Source of the DNA: Streptomyces sp. NBC_00704 | GTDB lineage: Bacteria > Actinomycetota > Actinomycetes > Streptomycetales > Streptomycetaceae | Assembly (NCBI RefSeq): GCF_036226605.1 | Contig: NZ_CP109000.1 | Span: forward strand, 4,088,501 to 4,152,500 | Reading direction: 5' to 3' | DNA length: 64,000 nucleotides | Shown here: positions 51,321-60,128 of the stretch, piece after piece | Position numbering within the stretch: position 1 is the first letter of the stretch | Layout of the letters: each line of letters opens with the position of its first letter | Notes under the pieces: model-generated | The model's input: only the letters and a program-made list of their open reading frames with translations | Database searches by the model: none | What the model was told of the DNA's origin: nothing | Program-made: the position numbers and the translations under genes

Positions 51321-52082
51321 GTGGCAGCGACCACCGGCGACACCGGTCACGACGAGCACGCGCGCGTGGACGCGCCCGTCCCGGCGCCCGGGCCGCGGCG
51401 CCGAGCGGGCGGCCGGATCGCGTTCGCCGTCAGCGTCTTCGGTGAACTCCTCATCACGGCGGGCCTGGTGCTGGGCCTGTTCGTCGTCTACTCCCTGTGG
51501 TGGACCAACGTCGTGGCCGACCGGCACGCGCACCGGCAGGCCGACAAGGTGCGCGACGGCTGGGCGCGGCAGGACACCGGGCCGGGTGCGCTGGACACGC
51601 GGGACGGCATCGGGTTCCTGCACGTGCCCGCGATGCGCAACGGGGAGGTGCTGGTCGAGAAGGGCACGTCGTCGAAGATCCTCAACGAGGGTGTGGCCGG
51701 CTACTACACCGATCCGGTCAAGGCGGCCCTGCCGACGAGCGGCAGGGCGGGCAACTTCGCGCTGGCCGCGCACCGCGACGGCCACGGGGCGAAGTTCCAC
51801 AACATCGACAAGCTGGAGAAGGGCGACCCGATCGTCTTCGAGACGAAGGACGACTGGTACGTCTACAAGGTGTACGCGATCCTGCCCGAGACCTCGAAGT
51901 ACAACGTCGAGGTTCTCGGCGGGATCCCGAAGGAGTCCGGCAGGAAGAAGTCCGGTCACTACATCACGCTGACGACCTGCACGCCGGTGTACACGAGCCG
52001 CTACCGGTACGTGGTGTGGGGTGAGCTGGTGCGGGTGGACAAGGTCGATGCGGCCCGCACCCCCCCGAAGGAACTCTCCTGA
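51321..52082 (+). CDS. Class E sortase (third)
   Basis: A 253-residue sortase with a transmembrane anchor near residues 38-60 (GELLITAGLVLGLFVVYSLWW). The catalytic residues are His in LAAHRDGHGAKF (Gly of the usual AGH replaced by Ala), Cys in TLTTCTPVY and Arg in SRYRYVVWG. It resembles the second sortase more than the first. The GTG at 51321 follows AGGGG; a TTG at 51315 is possible. No substrate with a recognisable LAxTG C-terminus lies in this window. Confidence 0.9.
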   Translation: MAATTGDTGHDEHARVDAPVPAPGPRRRAGGRIAFAVSVFGELLITAGLVLGLFVVYSLWWTNVVADRHAHRQADKVRDGWARQDTGPGALDTRDGIGFLHVPAMRNGEVLVEKGTSSKILNEGVAGYYTDPVKAALPTSGRAGNFALAAHRDGHGAKFHNIDKLEKGDPIVFETKDDWYVYKVYAILPETSKYNVEVLGGIPKESGRKKSGHYITLTTCTPVYTSRYRYVVWGELVRVDKVDAARTPPKELS

Positions 52083-52122
52083 GCGAACCGGCTCCTTCCG
52101 GGGGACACGCCCGACGCGGCGA

Positions 52123-53172
52123 TCAGCGGAGGACGGCCAGGGGGGTCCCGGCGCTCCACTGCTCCACCAGGCCGCGGTGCAAGGCGGTGATGCCGGTCTC
52201 GGCGGCGATGTCGAGGGCCTCGCGGGTGAAGGGGCAGGTCGCGACGAACAGGGCGACGTCGGAGTGATGCAGGACCTTGGCCGCTCCGACGAACTTCTGC
52301 AGTTCGGGGCTGGTGATGGAGAGGTGGGGCGCGAACCTCTTGCACTGGACGACGAGGCGTCGTCCGTCGGCGGTGAGGGCGGTGACGTCGACGCCGCGGT
52401 CCCGTCCGCCGCCTCGTACGACGACGTCGGTGCAGCCGTCGCGGCGCAGCAGGGCGGCGACGTGCTCCTCGAACTCGCGGCCGTTCATGGCGTCCATGGC
52501 CGCCATGACTCCGGCGAGGGGCCGGTCGGCGCGGGGGGATTCCAGCCGTCGCAGTCGGGCGTGGTGTTGCTGGAGCCGTTTCTCGATGCGCTGGACGCCC
52601 GTCCGCAGGGCGATCAGTTCCCGTCGGTGGTCGGCCGACGTCTCGATCAGCGCGTTGAACATGGGGACGACGGTCTTGCCGAGGACGTGGGTGATGCGCT
52701 GGTCGATGCGGTCGTCGAGGGACTGGGGGTGCGGGTGGGCGGGGTTGTCCACAGCCTGTGTCCGCGCCCGGTACTCGCTGTCGAGAAGGTAGGCGCGGAC
52801 CTGGCGGGCGACCTCGCTGTCGCGGAGGAGCATCGCGATGTTGAGGAGCGCGCGACGGGAGTAGAGAGTGAGGCTGGAACGGGGCTGTGGACAAGGGCCC
52901 GGATAGCGTGACAGGACGTCACGCTTGAATTGTGCGAGGTCGGGGCCTCGCAGGGTGCGCATTCCGTTGCCCGCCAGTTCCTCGTGGTGGCGTGCTTTGA
53001 GCTGGCGGACGGCTTCGATGGTGACGCCGAAGTACGCCGCCACCATCGCTGTGGTGACGTGGAGGCCGTCGGGCAGCAGGGAGAGGGTTTTCACTCTGTC
53101 GAGGACGTCGGTGCGTTCGAGTACGCCGTCTCGCAGGGTCCTGGATTCCAGCAGTGCCGATTCGTTGATCAC
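52123..53172 (-). CDS. Mrr-like restriction endonuclease with phage-antirepressor-like N-terminus
   Basis: A 349-residue protein. The N-terminal region (about 1-150) has an HTH-like segment (VTTAMVAAYFGVTIEAVRQL) and the block SRRALLNIAMLLRDSEVARQVRAYLL typical of Bro/ORF6N-type phage antirepressor modules. The C-terminal 115 residues are an Mrr-type PD-(D/E)xK nuclease: NGREFEEHVAALL, Asp in RGVDVTA and the QxK pair in VVQCKRF. It probably cleaves foreign or modified DNA, but the target is unknown. The GTG at 53172 has GAGGGG 6 nt upstream. It sits between the sortase cluster and pknB, where I recall no such gene in S. coelicolor. Two perfect DnaA boxes lie within. Confidence 0.82.
   Translation of the reverse strand: MINESALLESRTLRDGVLERTDVLDRVKTLSLLPDGLHVTTAMVAAYFGVTIEAVRQLKARHHEELAGNGMRTLRGPDLAQFKRDVLSRYPGPCPQPRSSLTLYSRRALLNIAMLLRDSEVARQVRAYLLDSEYRARTQAVDNPAHPHPQSLDDRIDQRITHVLGKTVVPMFNALIETSADHRRELIALRTGVQRIEKRLQQHHARLRRLESPRADRPLAGVMAAMDAMNGREFEEHVAALLRRDGCTDVVVRGGGRDRGVDVTALTADGRRLVVQCKRFAPHLSITSPELQKFVGAAKVLHHSDVALFVATCPFTREALDIAAETGITALHRGLVEQWSAGTPLAVLR
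52745..52894. promoter_or_regulatory. Two perfect DnaA boxes inside the Mrr-like gene
   Basis: TTGTCCACA at 52745-52753 and its complement TGTGGACAA at 52886-52894, in inverted orientation 132 bp apart, both within coding sequence. Confidence 0.55.
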
Positions 53173-53280
53173 GTGTGCCCCTCGGTCGGTGGCCGGGCCG
53201 TGCGGCCGGGGCGGAGCTGTGCCTGCGTTTCCACCCCGGGTGATCAACGAGTGGGGAGATATGACGACACGACCGAAGGG

Positions 53281-53316
53281 CGCGGGCCCTGCCGGATGCT
53301 TCCGGCAGGGCCCGCG
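53281..53316 (-). terminator. Terminator of the fhaA-pknB operon
   Basis: A perfect 16-bp stem (CGCGGGCCCTGCCGGA arm) with loop TGCT, 22 bp downstream of the pknB stop on the minus strand. Confidence 0.85.
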
Positions 53317-53338
53317 TCGGGTCGTCTTCGTGGGGCGG

Positions 53339-55324
53339 TCAGCCGCCGCCTCCGCCGAAGAAGCCGCCGCCTCCGTTGTTGCCGCCGTTGCCGCCGTTCT
53401 TGATGGCGATGAGGTTGACGGTCTGGCCCTTGTTGACGGTGCTGCCGGGGGCCGGGTCGGAGCTGATGACCTGGGCGTCGTCGTCCTGGGAGCCGGCGAC
53501 GTTGCCGACGTTCAGGCCGGCGTTCTTCAGGGCCTGCTTGGCGTCCTTGAGGTTCATGCCCTGGAGGTTGCCGGGGACCTGGACCTGTTCGGGCTGGGTG
53601 CTCTTGCCGATCTGGATCTGGACGGTGGAGCCCTTGTCAGCCTGGGAGCCGATGGACGGGACGGTCTGGACGACCTTGTCGACCTGGTTGGGGTCCTGGG
53701 TGTCGACCTCGACGCAGTTGCCCTTGAGCTCGTTCTGTTCCATCTGCGCCTTGGCCTCGTCGCAGCTCTTGTTCGAGACGTCGGGGACGGTCGCCTTCTG
53801 CTCGGCCTTGGCGACGGTGAGGGTGATGGTGGTGCCCTTCTCCACCTGGTCGCCGAGCTTGGGGTTCTGCTTCAGGACGGTGCCCTCCGGCTCGGTCGAC
53901 ACCTCCTGCTTCGTGTCGACCTGGAACTGGTACTGGTCGCCCTCCAGGAGGGTCTTCGCCTCGTCCAGGGTCTTGCCGAGGACGCTCGGCACGTCGACCT
54001 TGGGCGCGCCCGTGGAGACGACGAGGTTGACGGTGTCGCCCTTGTTGACGTCCTTGCCGGCGGCCGGGTCCTGCGAGCAGATGTTGCCCTTGGCGGTGCT
54101 CTCGCAGGGTTTCTGGGTGAAGACCGGGTTGAGGTCGCGGTTCTTGGCCATCGTCTCGGCCTCGGCCCGCGTCTTGTTGACGAAGTTGGGGGCGGCGAAG
54201 GGCTTGGAGCCGGGCCCGTCGCCGCTGAAGACCCATTTGCCGATGAGGACGGCGCCGACGAGGACCAGGACCGCCGCGAGGATCAGCAGGATCGTCGAGG
54301 TGTTGGACTTCTTCTGGCGGCGCCGGTCGGGGCGGTCGTCGTAGCCGTAGCCGCCGCCGTCGTCGGGGTTCATGGGCGGCAGCATCGACGTGGCGCCGGC
54401 GTCCGGGCGCATGGCGGTGGTCGCCTGGTCGTCGCCGTATCCGGCGTAGCCGACCGAGCCCATGGCGGCGGTCGCGGCGACCGGCTGGCCGTCGAGGCAG
54501 GCCTCGATGTCCAGGCGCATCTCGTCGGCGGACTGGTAGCGGTAGTTCGGGTCCTTGACCAGGGCCCGCAGGACGATGGCGTCCATCTCGGGGGTGATCT
54601 CGGGGTCGAAGACGCTGGGGGGCTGCGGTTCCTCGCGTACGTGCTGGTAGGCCACCGCGACCGGGGAGTCCCCGACGAAGGGCGGCCGGACGGTCAGCAG
54701 CTCGTAGAGGAGGCAGCCGGTCGAGTAGAGGTCGGAGCGTGCGTCGACCTGCTCGCCCTTGGCCTGCTCGGGGGAGAGGTACTGGGCGGTGCCGATGACC
54801 GCGGACGTCTGGGTCATGGTCATGCCGGAGTCGCCCATGGCGCGGGCGATGCCGAAGTCCATGACCTTGACCTGGCCGTTGCGCGTCAGCATGACGTTCG
54901 CGGGCTTGATGTCGCGGTGGACGATGCCGGCTCTGTGGGAGTACTCGAGCGCCTGGAGGATGCCGATGGTCATCTCCAGCGTCCGCTCGGGCAGCAGTTT
55001 GCGGCCGGAGTGGAGCAGCTCGCGGAGTGTGGAGCCGTCGACGTACTCCATGACGATGTACGGGATCGAGACCCCGTCGATGTAGTCCTCGCCCGTGTCG
55101 TAGACCGCGACGATCGCGGGGTGGTTGAGCGAGGCGGCAGACTGGGCCTCCCGGCGGAACCGGGCCTGGAAGGAAGGGTCGCGCGCGAGGTCCGCGCGCA
55201 GCGTCTTCACCGCCACGCTGCGGCCGAGACGGGTGTCATGCGCGAAGTAGACCTCCGCCATGCCACCACGACCGAGCACGTGGCCCAGTTCGTACCGGCC
55301 GCCGAGGCGACGCGGCTCTTCCAT
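53339..55324 (-). CDS. pknB: Serine/threonine protein kinase PknB with PASTA domains
   Basis: A 661-residue kinase that senses muropeptides or lipid II and controls cell-wall growth and division. The kinase domain (1 to about 275) is complete: GRGGMAEVY, VAVKTL lysine, HRDIKPANVM, MDFGIAR, and an activation loop with several Thr (MTMTQTSAVIGTAQYLSPEQ). A juxtamembrane linker and a transmembrane helix (ILLILAAVLVLVGAVLIG, about 345-362) lead to four PASTA repeats. A Gly-rich tail (GGGGFFGGGGG) ends it. Last gene of the six-gene leftward operon. Confidence 0.97.
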   Translation of the reverse strand: MEEPRRLGGRYELGHVLGRGGMAEVYFAHDTRLGRSVAVKTLRADLARDPSFQARFRREAQSAASLNHPAIVAVYDTGEDYIDGVSIPYIVMEYVDGSTLRELLHSGRKLLPERTLEMTIGILQALEYSHRAGIVHRDIKPANVMLTRNGQVKVMDFGIARAMGDSGMTMTQTSAVIGTAQYLSPEQAKGEQVDARSDLYSTGCLLYELLTVRPPFVGDSPVAVAYQHVREEPQPPSVFDPEITPEMDAIVLRALVKDPNYRYQSADEMRLDIEACLDGQPVAATAAMGSVGYAGYGDDQATTAMRPDAGATSMLPPMNPDDGGGYGYDDRPDRRRQKKSNTSTILLILAAVLVLVGAVLIGKWVFSGDGPGSKPFAAPNFVNKTRAEAETMAKNRDLNPVFTQKPCESTAKGNICSQDPAAGKDVNKGDTVNLVVSTGAPKVDVPSVLGKTLDEAKTLLEGDQYQFQVDTKQEVSTEPEGTVLKQNPKLGDQVEKGTTITLTVAKAEQKATVPDVSNKSCDEAKAQMEQNELKGNCVEVDTQDPNQVDKVVQTVPSIGSQADKGSTVQIQIGKSTQPEQVQVPGNLQGMNLKDAKQALKNAGLNVGNVAGSQDDDAQVISSDPAPGSTVNKGQTVNLIAIKNGGNGGNNGGGGFFGGGGG

Positions 55325-55492
55325 AGCTACCTACCAGCCCTCTCCGTCGGTCCCGACCGGCACACGTGTGCGGTCGGAGCTGCCGTCCGGGCATACCGTA
55401 CCCGGACGGAGCTGTGTGACCTGGCCAAGCCCGTCACCCGATACAGGACCGGTATCGCAACGTGCACCGATGTGTAGGCGACGTGATGGGGG

Positions 55493-56962
55493 TCACTTCT
55501 TGCTGTCGATGACTGCCTTCATCACGTCGCGGGCGATCGGGCCGGCCAGGCCGCCGCCGGTGATGTCGCCGCGGTCGGCGGCGCCGTCCTCGACGACCAC
55601 GGCGACCGCGACCGGCGCGCTGCCGTCGGACAGTTTCGCGTACGAGATGAACCAGGCGTACGGCTTCTCCTTGTTGTTGAGGCCGTGCTGCGCGGTGCCG
55701 GTCTTTCCGCCCACGGTGACGCCGTTGATCCTGGCCTTGGCGCCGGTGCCCTGGTCGTCGTTGACGACGGTCTCCATCATCTGCTGGAGGGCCTGTGCGG
55801 TCTTGGACGAGACGGGCTGGGAGAGCTGCTGCGGCTGGGTCGTCTCCAGGGTGTCCAGGTTGGGGGCCCGGAGCTGGTCGACCATGTACGGCTTCATGAG
55901 CTTGCCGTCGTTGGCGACCGCGGAGGCGACCATGGCCATCTGGAGCGGGGTGGCGCGGTTGGAGCCCTGTCCGATGCCGTCCAGGGCGTTCTGCGGCCGG
56001 TTGTCCTCGGGGAAGATCGACTCGGCGGCGCGTACCGGGGTGTCCAGCTCGGGTTCGTTGAAGCCGAACTTCTCGGCCTGCTCGATCATCTTCTTGTTGC
56101 CGACGTTGTCGGCCATCTTCGCGAAGACGGTGTTGCAGGACACCATGAGGGCGTAGCGCAGGCTGGCGTTCTCGCAGGCGCCGTGTTCGTTGGTGAGCTT
56201 GCTGGAGGACTGCGGCAGGGGGAACGGGTCGGGGGTCTTGGTCTTGGCGTCGATGCCGGAGACCTCGCCGTTCTCGAGTGCGGCGGCGGCGGTGACGACC
56301 TTGAAGGTGGAGCCCGGCGGGTAGGTCTCGCGCAGTGCGCGGTTGAGCATCGGGTCGTCGGGGTCGTTCTTCTTCTGGACCTTGTTCCAGGCTTCGGCGT
56401 CGGCGTTGGAGGAGCCGGCGAACTTGGAGGGGTCGTAGGAGGGGGTGGAGACGAGTGCCAGGATCTTGCCGGTGGACGGTTCGATCGCGGCGACGGCGCC
56501 CTTCTTGCTGCCGAGGCCCTGGTAGGCGGCCTTCTGTGCGGCGGCGTTGAGGGTGGTGACGACGCTGCCGCCCGCCTTGTCCTTGCCGGTGATCATGTCG
56601 AGGGTGTTGCGGAAGAAGAGGCGGTCGTCGTTGCCGCTGAGGATGCCGTCCTCGAGCCGTTCCAGCTGGTTGGCGCCGAAGGCCTGGGAGGAGTAGCCGG
56701 TGACGGGGGCCCACATGGCGCCGTTGGTCCAGGTGCGCTTGTACTTGTAGTCGCCGGTGGTCTCGACGGAGCCGGTGATGGCTTTGCCGTCGACGATGAT
56801 GTCGCCGCGCGGGGTGGAGTAGCGCGTGATGTTGACGCGGCGGTTCTTGGTGTCGCTGGCGAGGCTGTCGGCCTTGACGTACTGCAGGTAGTTGTCGCGC
56901 AGCAGCAGGGTGAGGACCAGGAGGCCGCAGAAGATCGCGATCCGGCGCAGGGGTTTGTTCAT
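55493..56962 (-). CDS. pbpA: Penicillin-binding protein (class B transpeptidase, PbpA type)
   Basis: A 489-residue peptidoglycan transpeptidase. It has an N-terminal transmembrane anchor (RIAIFCGLLVLTLLLRDNYL), a short dimerisation part and the penicillin-binding domain with the three active-site motifs SxxK (PGSTFKVV), SxN (VSCNTVF) and KTG (GGKTGTAQ). It is the usual partner of the adjacent FtsW/RodA-type glycosyltransferase. The ATG at 56962 overlaps the ftsW stop (ATGA). Confidence 0.95.
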   Translation of the reverse strand: MNKPLRRIAIFCGLLVLTLLLRDNYLQYVKADSLASDTKNRRVNITRYSTPRGDIIVDGKAITGSVETTGDYKYKRTWTNGAMWAPVTGYSSQAFGANQLERLEDGILSGNDDRLFFRNTLDMITGKDKAGGSVVTTLNAAAQKAAYQGLGSKKGAVAAIEPSTGKILALVSTPSYDPSKFAGSSNADAEAWNKVQKKNDPDDPMLNRALRETYPPGSTFKVVTAAAALENGEVSGIDAKTKTPDPFPLPQSSSKLTNEHGACENASLRYALMVSCNTVFAKMADNVGNKKMIEQAEKFGFNEPELDTPVRAAESIFPEDNRPQNALDGIGQGSNRATPLQMAMVASAVANDGKLMKPYMVDQLRAPNLDTLETTQPQQLSQPVSSKTAQALQQMMETVVNDDQGTGAKARINGVTVGGKTGTAQHGLNNKEKPYAWFISYAKLSDGSAPVAVAVVVEDGAADRGDITGGGLAGPIARDVMKAVIDSKK

Positions 56963-58401
56963 GACGGGCGGACCACCTGGGTCATCTCGGCGTCGGGGTT
57001 GGAGGCGGGTGCGGGCGCCGGGCGGCGGGCGGTGTCGCTGATCCTGATGAGGATGCCGATCAGGGCCCAGTTGGCGATGACGGAGGAGCCGCCGTAGGCG
57101 AGGAACGGCATCGTCATGCCGGTGAGCGGGATGAGGCCCATCACACCGCCGGCGACGACGAAGACCTGGAGGGCGAAGGCGCCGGACAGGCCGATGGCGA
57201 GGAGCTTGCCGAAGGGGTCGCGGGCGGCGAGGGCGGTGCGCACGCCGCGTTCGGCGATCAGGCCGTAGAGCAGCAGGAGGGCCATGATGCCGGCGAGGCC
57301 GAGTTCCTCGCCGAAGGTGGCGAGGATGAAGTCGGAGTTGGCGGCGAAGCGGATCAGCTCGGAGTGGCCCTGGCCCCAGCCGGTGCCGAGGGTGCCGCCG
57401 GAGCCGAACGCCCACAGGGCTTGCATGGCCTGCTCGGAGTGGATGCCGGGGGCGCCGGACTGGCTGAGCTTGTACTCGCGCATGGGGTCGAGCCATGCCT
57501 GCACGCGCTGCTGGACGTGGCTTTCGAAGCTGGCCACGCCGACCGCACCGGCCGCGGACATCAGCATGCCGAAGACGATCCAGCTGGTCCGCTCGGTGGC
57601 GACGTACAGCATGATGACGAACATGCCGAAGAACAGCAGCGAGGTGCCGAGGTCCGTCTCGAAGACCAGGATCAGGATCGAGATGATCCAGACGACGATG
57701 ATCGGGCCTAGGTCGCGGCCGCGGGGCAGGTACAGGCCGAGGACGCGGCGGCTGGCCAGGGCGAGCGCGTCGCGCTTCACCATCAGGTAGCCGGCGAAGA
57801 AGATGGCCAGCACGATCTTGGCGAACTCGCCGGGCTGGATGGAGAAGCCGGCGACGGAGATCCAGATCTTCGCGCCGTAGATGTTCTGGCCGAGGCCGGG
57901 GACCAGGGGGAGGAGCAGCAGGAGGACCGCGCCGACCATGGAGATGTAGGTGTAGCGCTGCAGGACGCGGTGGTCCTTGAGGAAGATCAGCACGACGACG
58001 AACAGGGCGATGCCCAGGGCCGTGTAGAGCAGCTGGCGTGGGGCGGCGGTGCCGGCCTGGTGGATCCCCTGGAGCAGCTTGGACTGGTCGAGGCGCCAGA
58101 TGGCGACCAGTCCGAGTCCGTTGAGCAGGGTGGCCACGGGGAGCAGCAGCGGGTCCGCGTACGGCGCGAACTTGCGCACGACGAGGTGGGCGACGCCGGC
58201 GAGCAGCCCGAGGCCGAGCCCGTAGCTCAGGAGGCCGGACGGCACCTGCTCGTTGATGGCGAGGCCCACGTTGGCGTAGGCGAAGACCGGGATCACGACG
58301 GCGAACACGAGCAGCGCGAGCTCGGTGTTGCGCCGGCTCGGGGTGCCGATCGAGCCGATCGTGGACGTGTGGTGCGTCGGCGAGTTGGTTGTACTGCTCA
58401 T
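56959..58401 (-). CDS. SEDS-family peptidoglycan polymerase FtsW/RodA
   Basis: A 480-residue integral membrane glycosyltransferase that polymerises lipid II. About ten to twelve hydrophobic helices are present. The SEDS signatures include QPGEFAKIVLAIFFAGYL and, near the C-terminus, GVMGLIPLTGMTMPFLAYGGSS. The mycobacterial equivalent in this operon is RodA (Rv0017c); Streptomyces homologues are often labelled FtsW, so I give no symbol. It starts at an ATG 28 bp after the phosphatase stop. Confidence 0.94.
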   Translation of the reverse strand: MSSTTNSPTHHTSTIGSIGTPSRRNTELALLVFAVVIPVFAYANVGLAINEQVPSGLLSYGLGLGLLAGVAHLVVRKFAPYADPLLLPVATLLNGLGLVAIWRLDQSKLLQGIHQAGTAAPRQLLYTALGIALFVVVLIFLKDHRVLQRYTYISMVGAVLLLLLPLVPGLGQNIYGAKIWISVAGFSIQPGEFAKIVLAIFFAGYLMVKRDALALASRRVLGLYLPRGRDLGPIIVVWIISILILVFETDLGTSLLFFGMFVIMLYVATERTSWIVFGMLMSAAGAVGVASFESHVQQRVQAWLDPMREYKLSQSGAPGIHSEQAMQALWAFGSGGTLGTGWGQGHSELIRFAANSDFILATFGEELGLAGIMALLLLYGLIAERGVRTALAARDPFGKLLAIGLSGAFALQVFVVAGGVMGLIPLTGMTMPFLAYGGSSVIANWALIGILIRISDTARRPAPAPASNPDAEMTQVVRPS

Positions 58402-58428
58402 CGTGTGACGGGGCCTCTCACGGCTTGC

Positions 58429-59988
58429 CTACTGCTCACCGCACCGCGAGACGACCTTCTGCTCTTCCTCCGACAGGCTCGGGCCGGGGGTGGGAGTGGT
58501 GGTCGCGGGTGCGCTCGGGGACGCGGTCGCCGAGGGGCTCGGCGATGCCTTGGACGTGAGGGAGGCGGGGGTGGTTCCCGTGGTGGCGGCCGCCTGGCCC
58601 TCTGCGGTCTTCGAGCCGGTCTTGGAGCCGGTCTTGGACGAGGTCTTGGAGCCGGTGGCGCCCGCGGCCGCGGTGCCGGCCTGCTTCTTGCAGGCGGAGG
58701 CCTGGACGGCCAGCTCGTCGACCTTCTTCCGGGCGGCGGACAGGTCGCCCTCGGCGATCGTGGCCTCCACCAGCTTGCGCTGGTACTCCGGGAGGTACTT
58801 GAGTTCGATCTCGGGGTGGTCCTTCTCGACCTTCGACAGCGACATCCATGCCAGGTCCTGGCTGATGCCCCGGTACAGCGCGACGTGTTCGCCCTTGGTG
58901 CCGACGTAGTACTGCGTCTGGGTCCAGCGGTAGCCGCCGTACAGTCCGCCGCCGATGACGGCGAGCGCCAGGACGCTGTAGAAGGATCTCTTCAGCCACT
59001 TGTGGCTCTTGCGCGGTTTGACGAAGTCGTCGTCGGTGTAGTCGCCGAAGCCGTCGGTGGGGATGAAGCCGGTGATGTCGCCGCCGGATCCGGGCGGGCC
59101 GAACTGGCCGCCGCCGCCGTGTCCCTGCTGGCGGCGGCCGAGGCCGGAGGCGCGGCCGGCGGGGGTCTGCATGATGCCGTTGTCGTGCTGCTGGAGCTGG
59201 TTCTCGGCGACGGCGCCGACGACGACGGGGGTGTCGGACAGCTGGCCGGCGAGGGTGTCCCCGGTGTCGAGGTCGAGGACGTCGGCGACGATCACGGTGA
59301 TGTTGTCGGGGCCGCCGCCGCGCAGTGCGAGCTGGATCAGCTCCTGCACGGTCTCCTGGGGGCCCTGGTAGCTGGCGAGGGTGTCCTCGAGCGTCTGGTG
59401 GGAGACGACGCCGGACAGTCCGTCGGAGCAGATGAGGTAGCGGTCGCCGGCGCGGACCTCACGGATCGACAGGTCCGGCTCGACGTGTTCGCCGCTGCCC
59501 AGTGCCCGCATGAGCAGGGACCGCTGGGGGTGGGTGGTGGCCTCTTCCTCGGTGATGCGGCCCTCGTCGACGAGGCGCTGCACCCAGGTGTGGTCCTGGG
59601 TGATCTGGGTGAGGACGCCGTCGCGCAGCAGGTAGGCGCGCGAGTCGCCGACGTGGACGAGGCCGAGGCGCTGGCCCGTCCACAGCAGGGCGGTCAGGGT
59701 CGTCCCCATGCCTTCGAGCTGGGGGTCTTCCTCGACCAGGGCGCGCAGTTGGTCGTTGGCGCGCTGGACGGCGGTGCCGAGGGAGGTGAGGACGTCGGAG
59801 CCGGGGACGTCGTCGTCGAGGGCGACGATGGTGGAGATGGCCTCGGAGGAGGCGACCTCGCCGGCGGCGGCGCCGCCCATGCCGTCGGCGATGGCGAGCA
59901 GGCGCGGTCCGGCGTAACCGGAGTCCTCGTTGCCCTCCCGGATCATGCCCTTGTGCGATCCGGCGGCGAAGCGCAGTGACAGACTCAT
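58429..59988 (-). CDS. PP2C-type Ser/Thr protein phosphatase (PstP type)
   Basis: A 519-residue phosphatase that reverses PknB-type phosphorylation. The PP2C domain (1 to about 240) begins SLRFAAGSHKGMIREGNEDS and contains the metal-binding IADGMGGAAAGEVAS, VGDSRAYLL and GGPDNITVIV. A linker and one transmembrane helix (YSVLALAVIGGGLYGGY) lead to an extracellular part ending in a Ser/Thr/Pro/Lys-rich tail with tandem SKTGSKT units. The ATG at 59988 follows GAGG; a GTG at 60045 is possible. Confidence 0.93.
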   Translation of the reverse strand: MSLSLRFAAGSHKGMIREGNEDSGYAGPRLLAIADGMGGAAAGEVASSEAISTIVALDDDVPGSDVLTSLGTAVQRANDQLRALVEEDPQLEGMGTTLTALLWTGQRLGLVHVGDSRAYLLRDGVLTQITQDHTWVQRLVDEGRITEEEATTHPQRSLLMRALGSGEHVEPDLSIREVRAGDRYLICSDGLSGVVSHQTLEDTLASYQGPQETVQELIQLALRGGGPDNITVIVADVLDLDTGDTLAGQLSDTPVVVGAVAENQLQQHDNGIMQTPAGRASGLGRRQQGHGGGGQFGPPGSGGDITGFIPTDGFGDYTDDDFVKPRKSHKWLKRSFYSVLALAVIGGGLYGGYRWTQTQYYVGTKGEHVALYRGISQDLAWMSLSKVEKDHPEIELKYLPEYQRKLVEATIAEGDLSAARKKVDELAVQASACKKQAGTAAAGATGSKTSSKTGSKTGSKTAEGQAAATTGTTPASLTSKASPSPSATASPSAPATTTPTPGPSLSEEEQKVVSRCGEQ

Positions 59989-60128
59989 GCGCACCTCGCC
60001 CGTCGGCCCCGGGTACAGCCGGTCGTGTCGAGCCACACTGCCCACCCTCCGGTCGGGAGCACACCGGGGCCCTGGGTGCCGGCCGCCGCCGCGTGCTCGC
60101 TCCGCTCGCGCTCACTCATGATGTAGCA

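Noticed and set aside
52925..55477. 850-codon plus-strand frame opposite pknB
   Set aside because: It covers the exact antisense of a complete PASTA kinase and has no recognisable domain.
57970..59979. 669-codon plus-strand frame opposite the PP2C gene
   Set aside because: Gly/Val/Leu/Ala-rich antisense shadow; the PP2C metal-binding motifs are on the minus strand.
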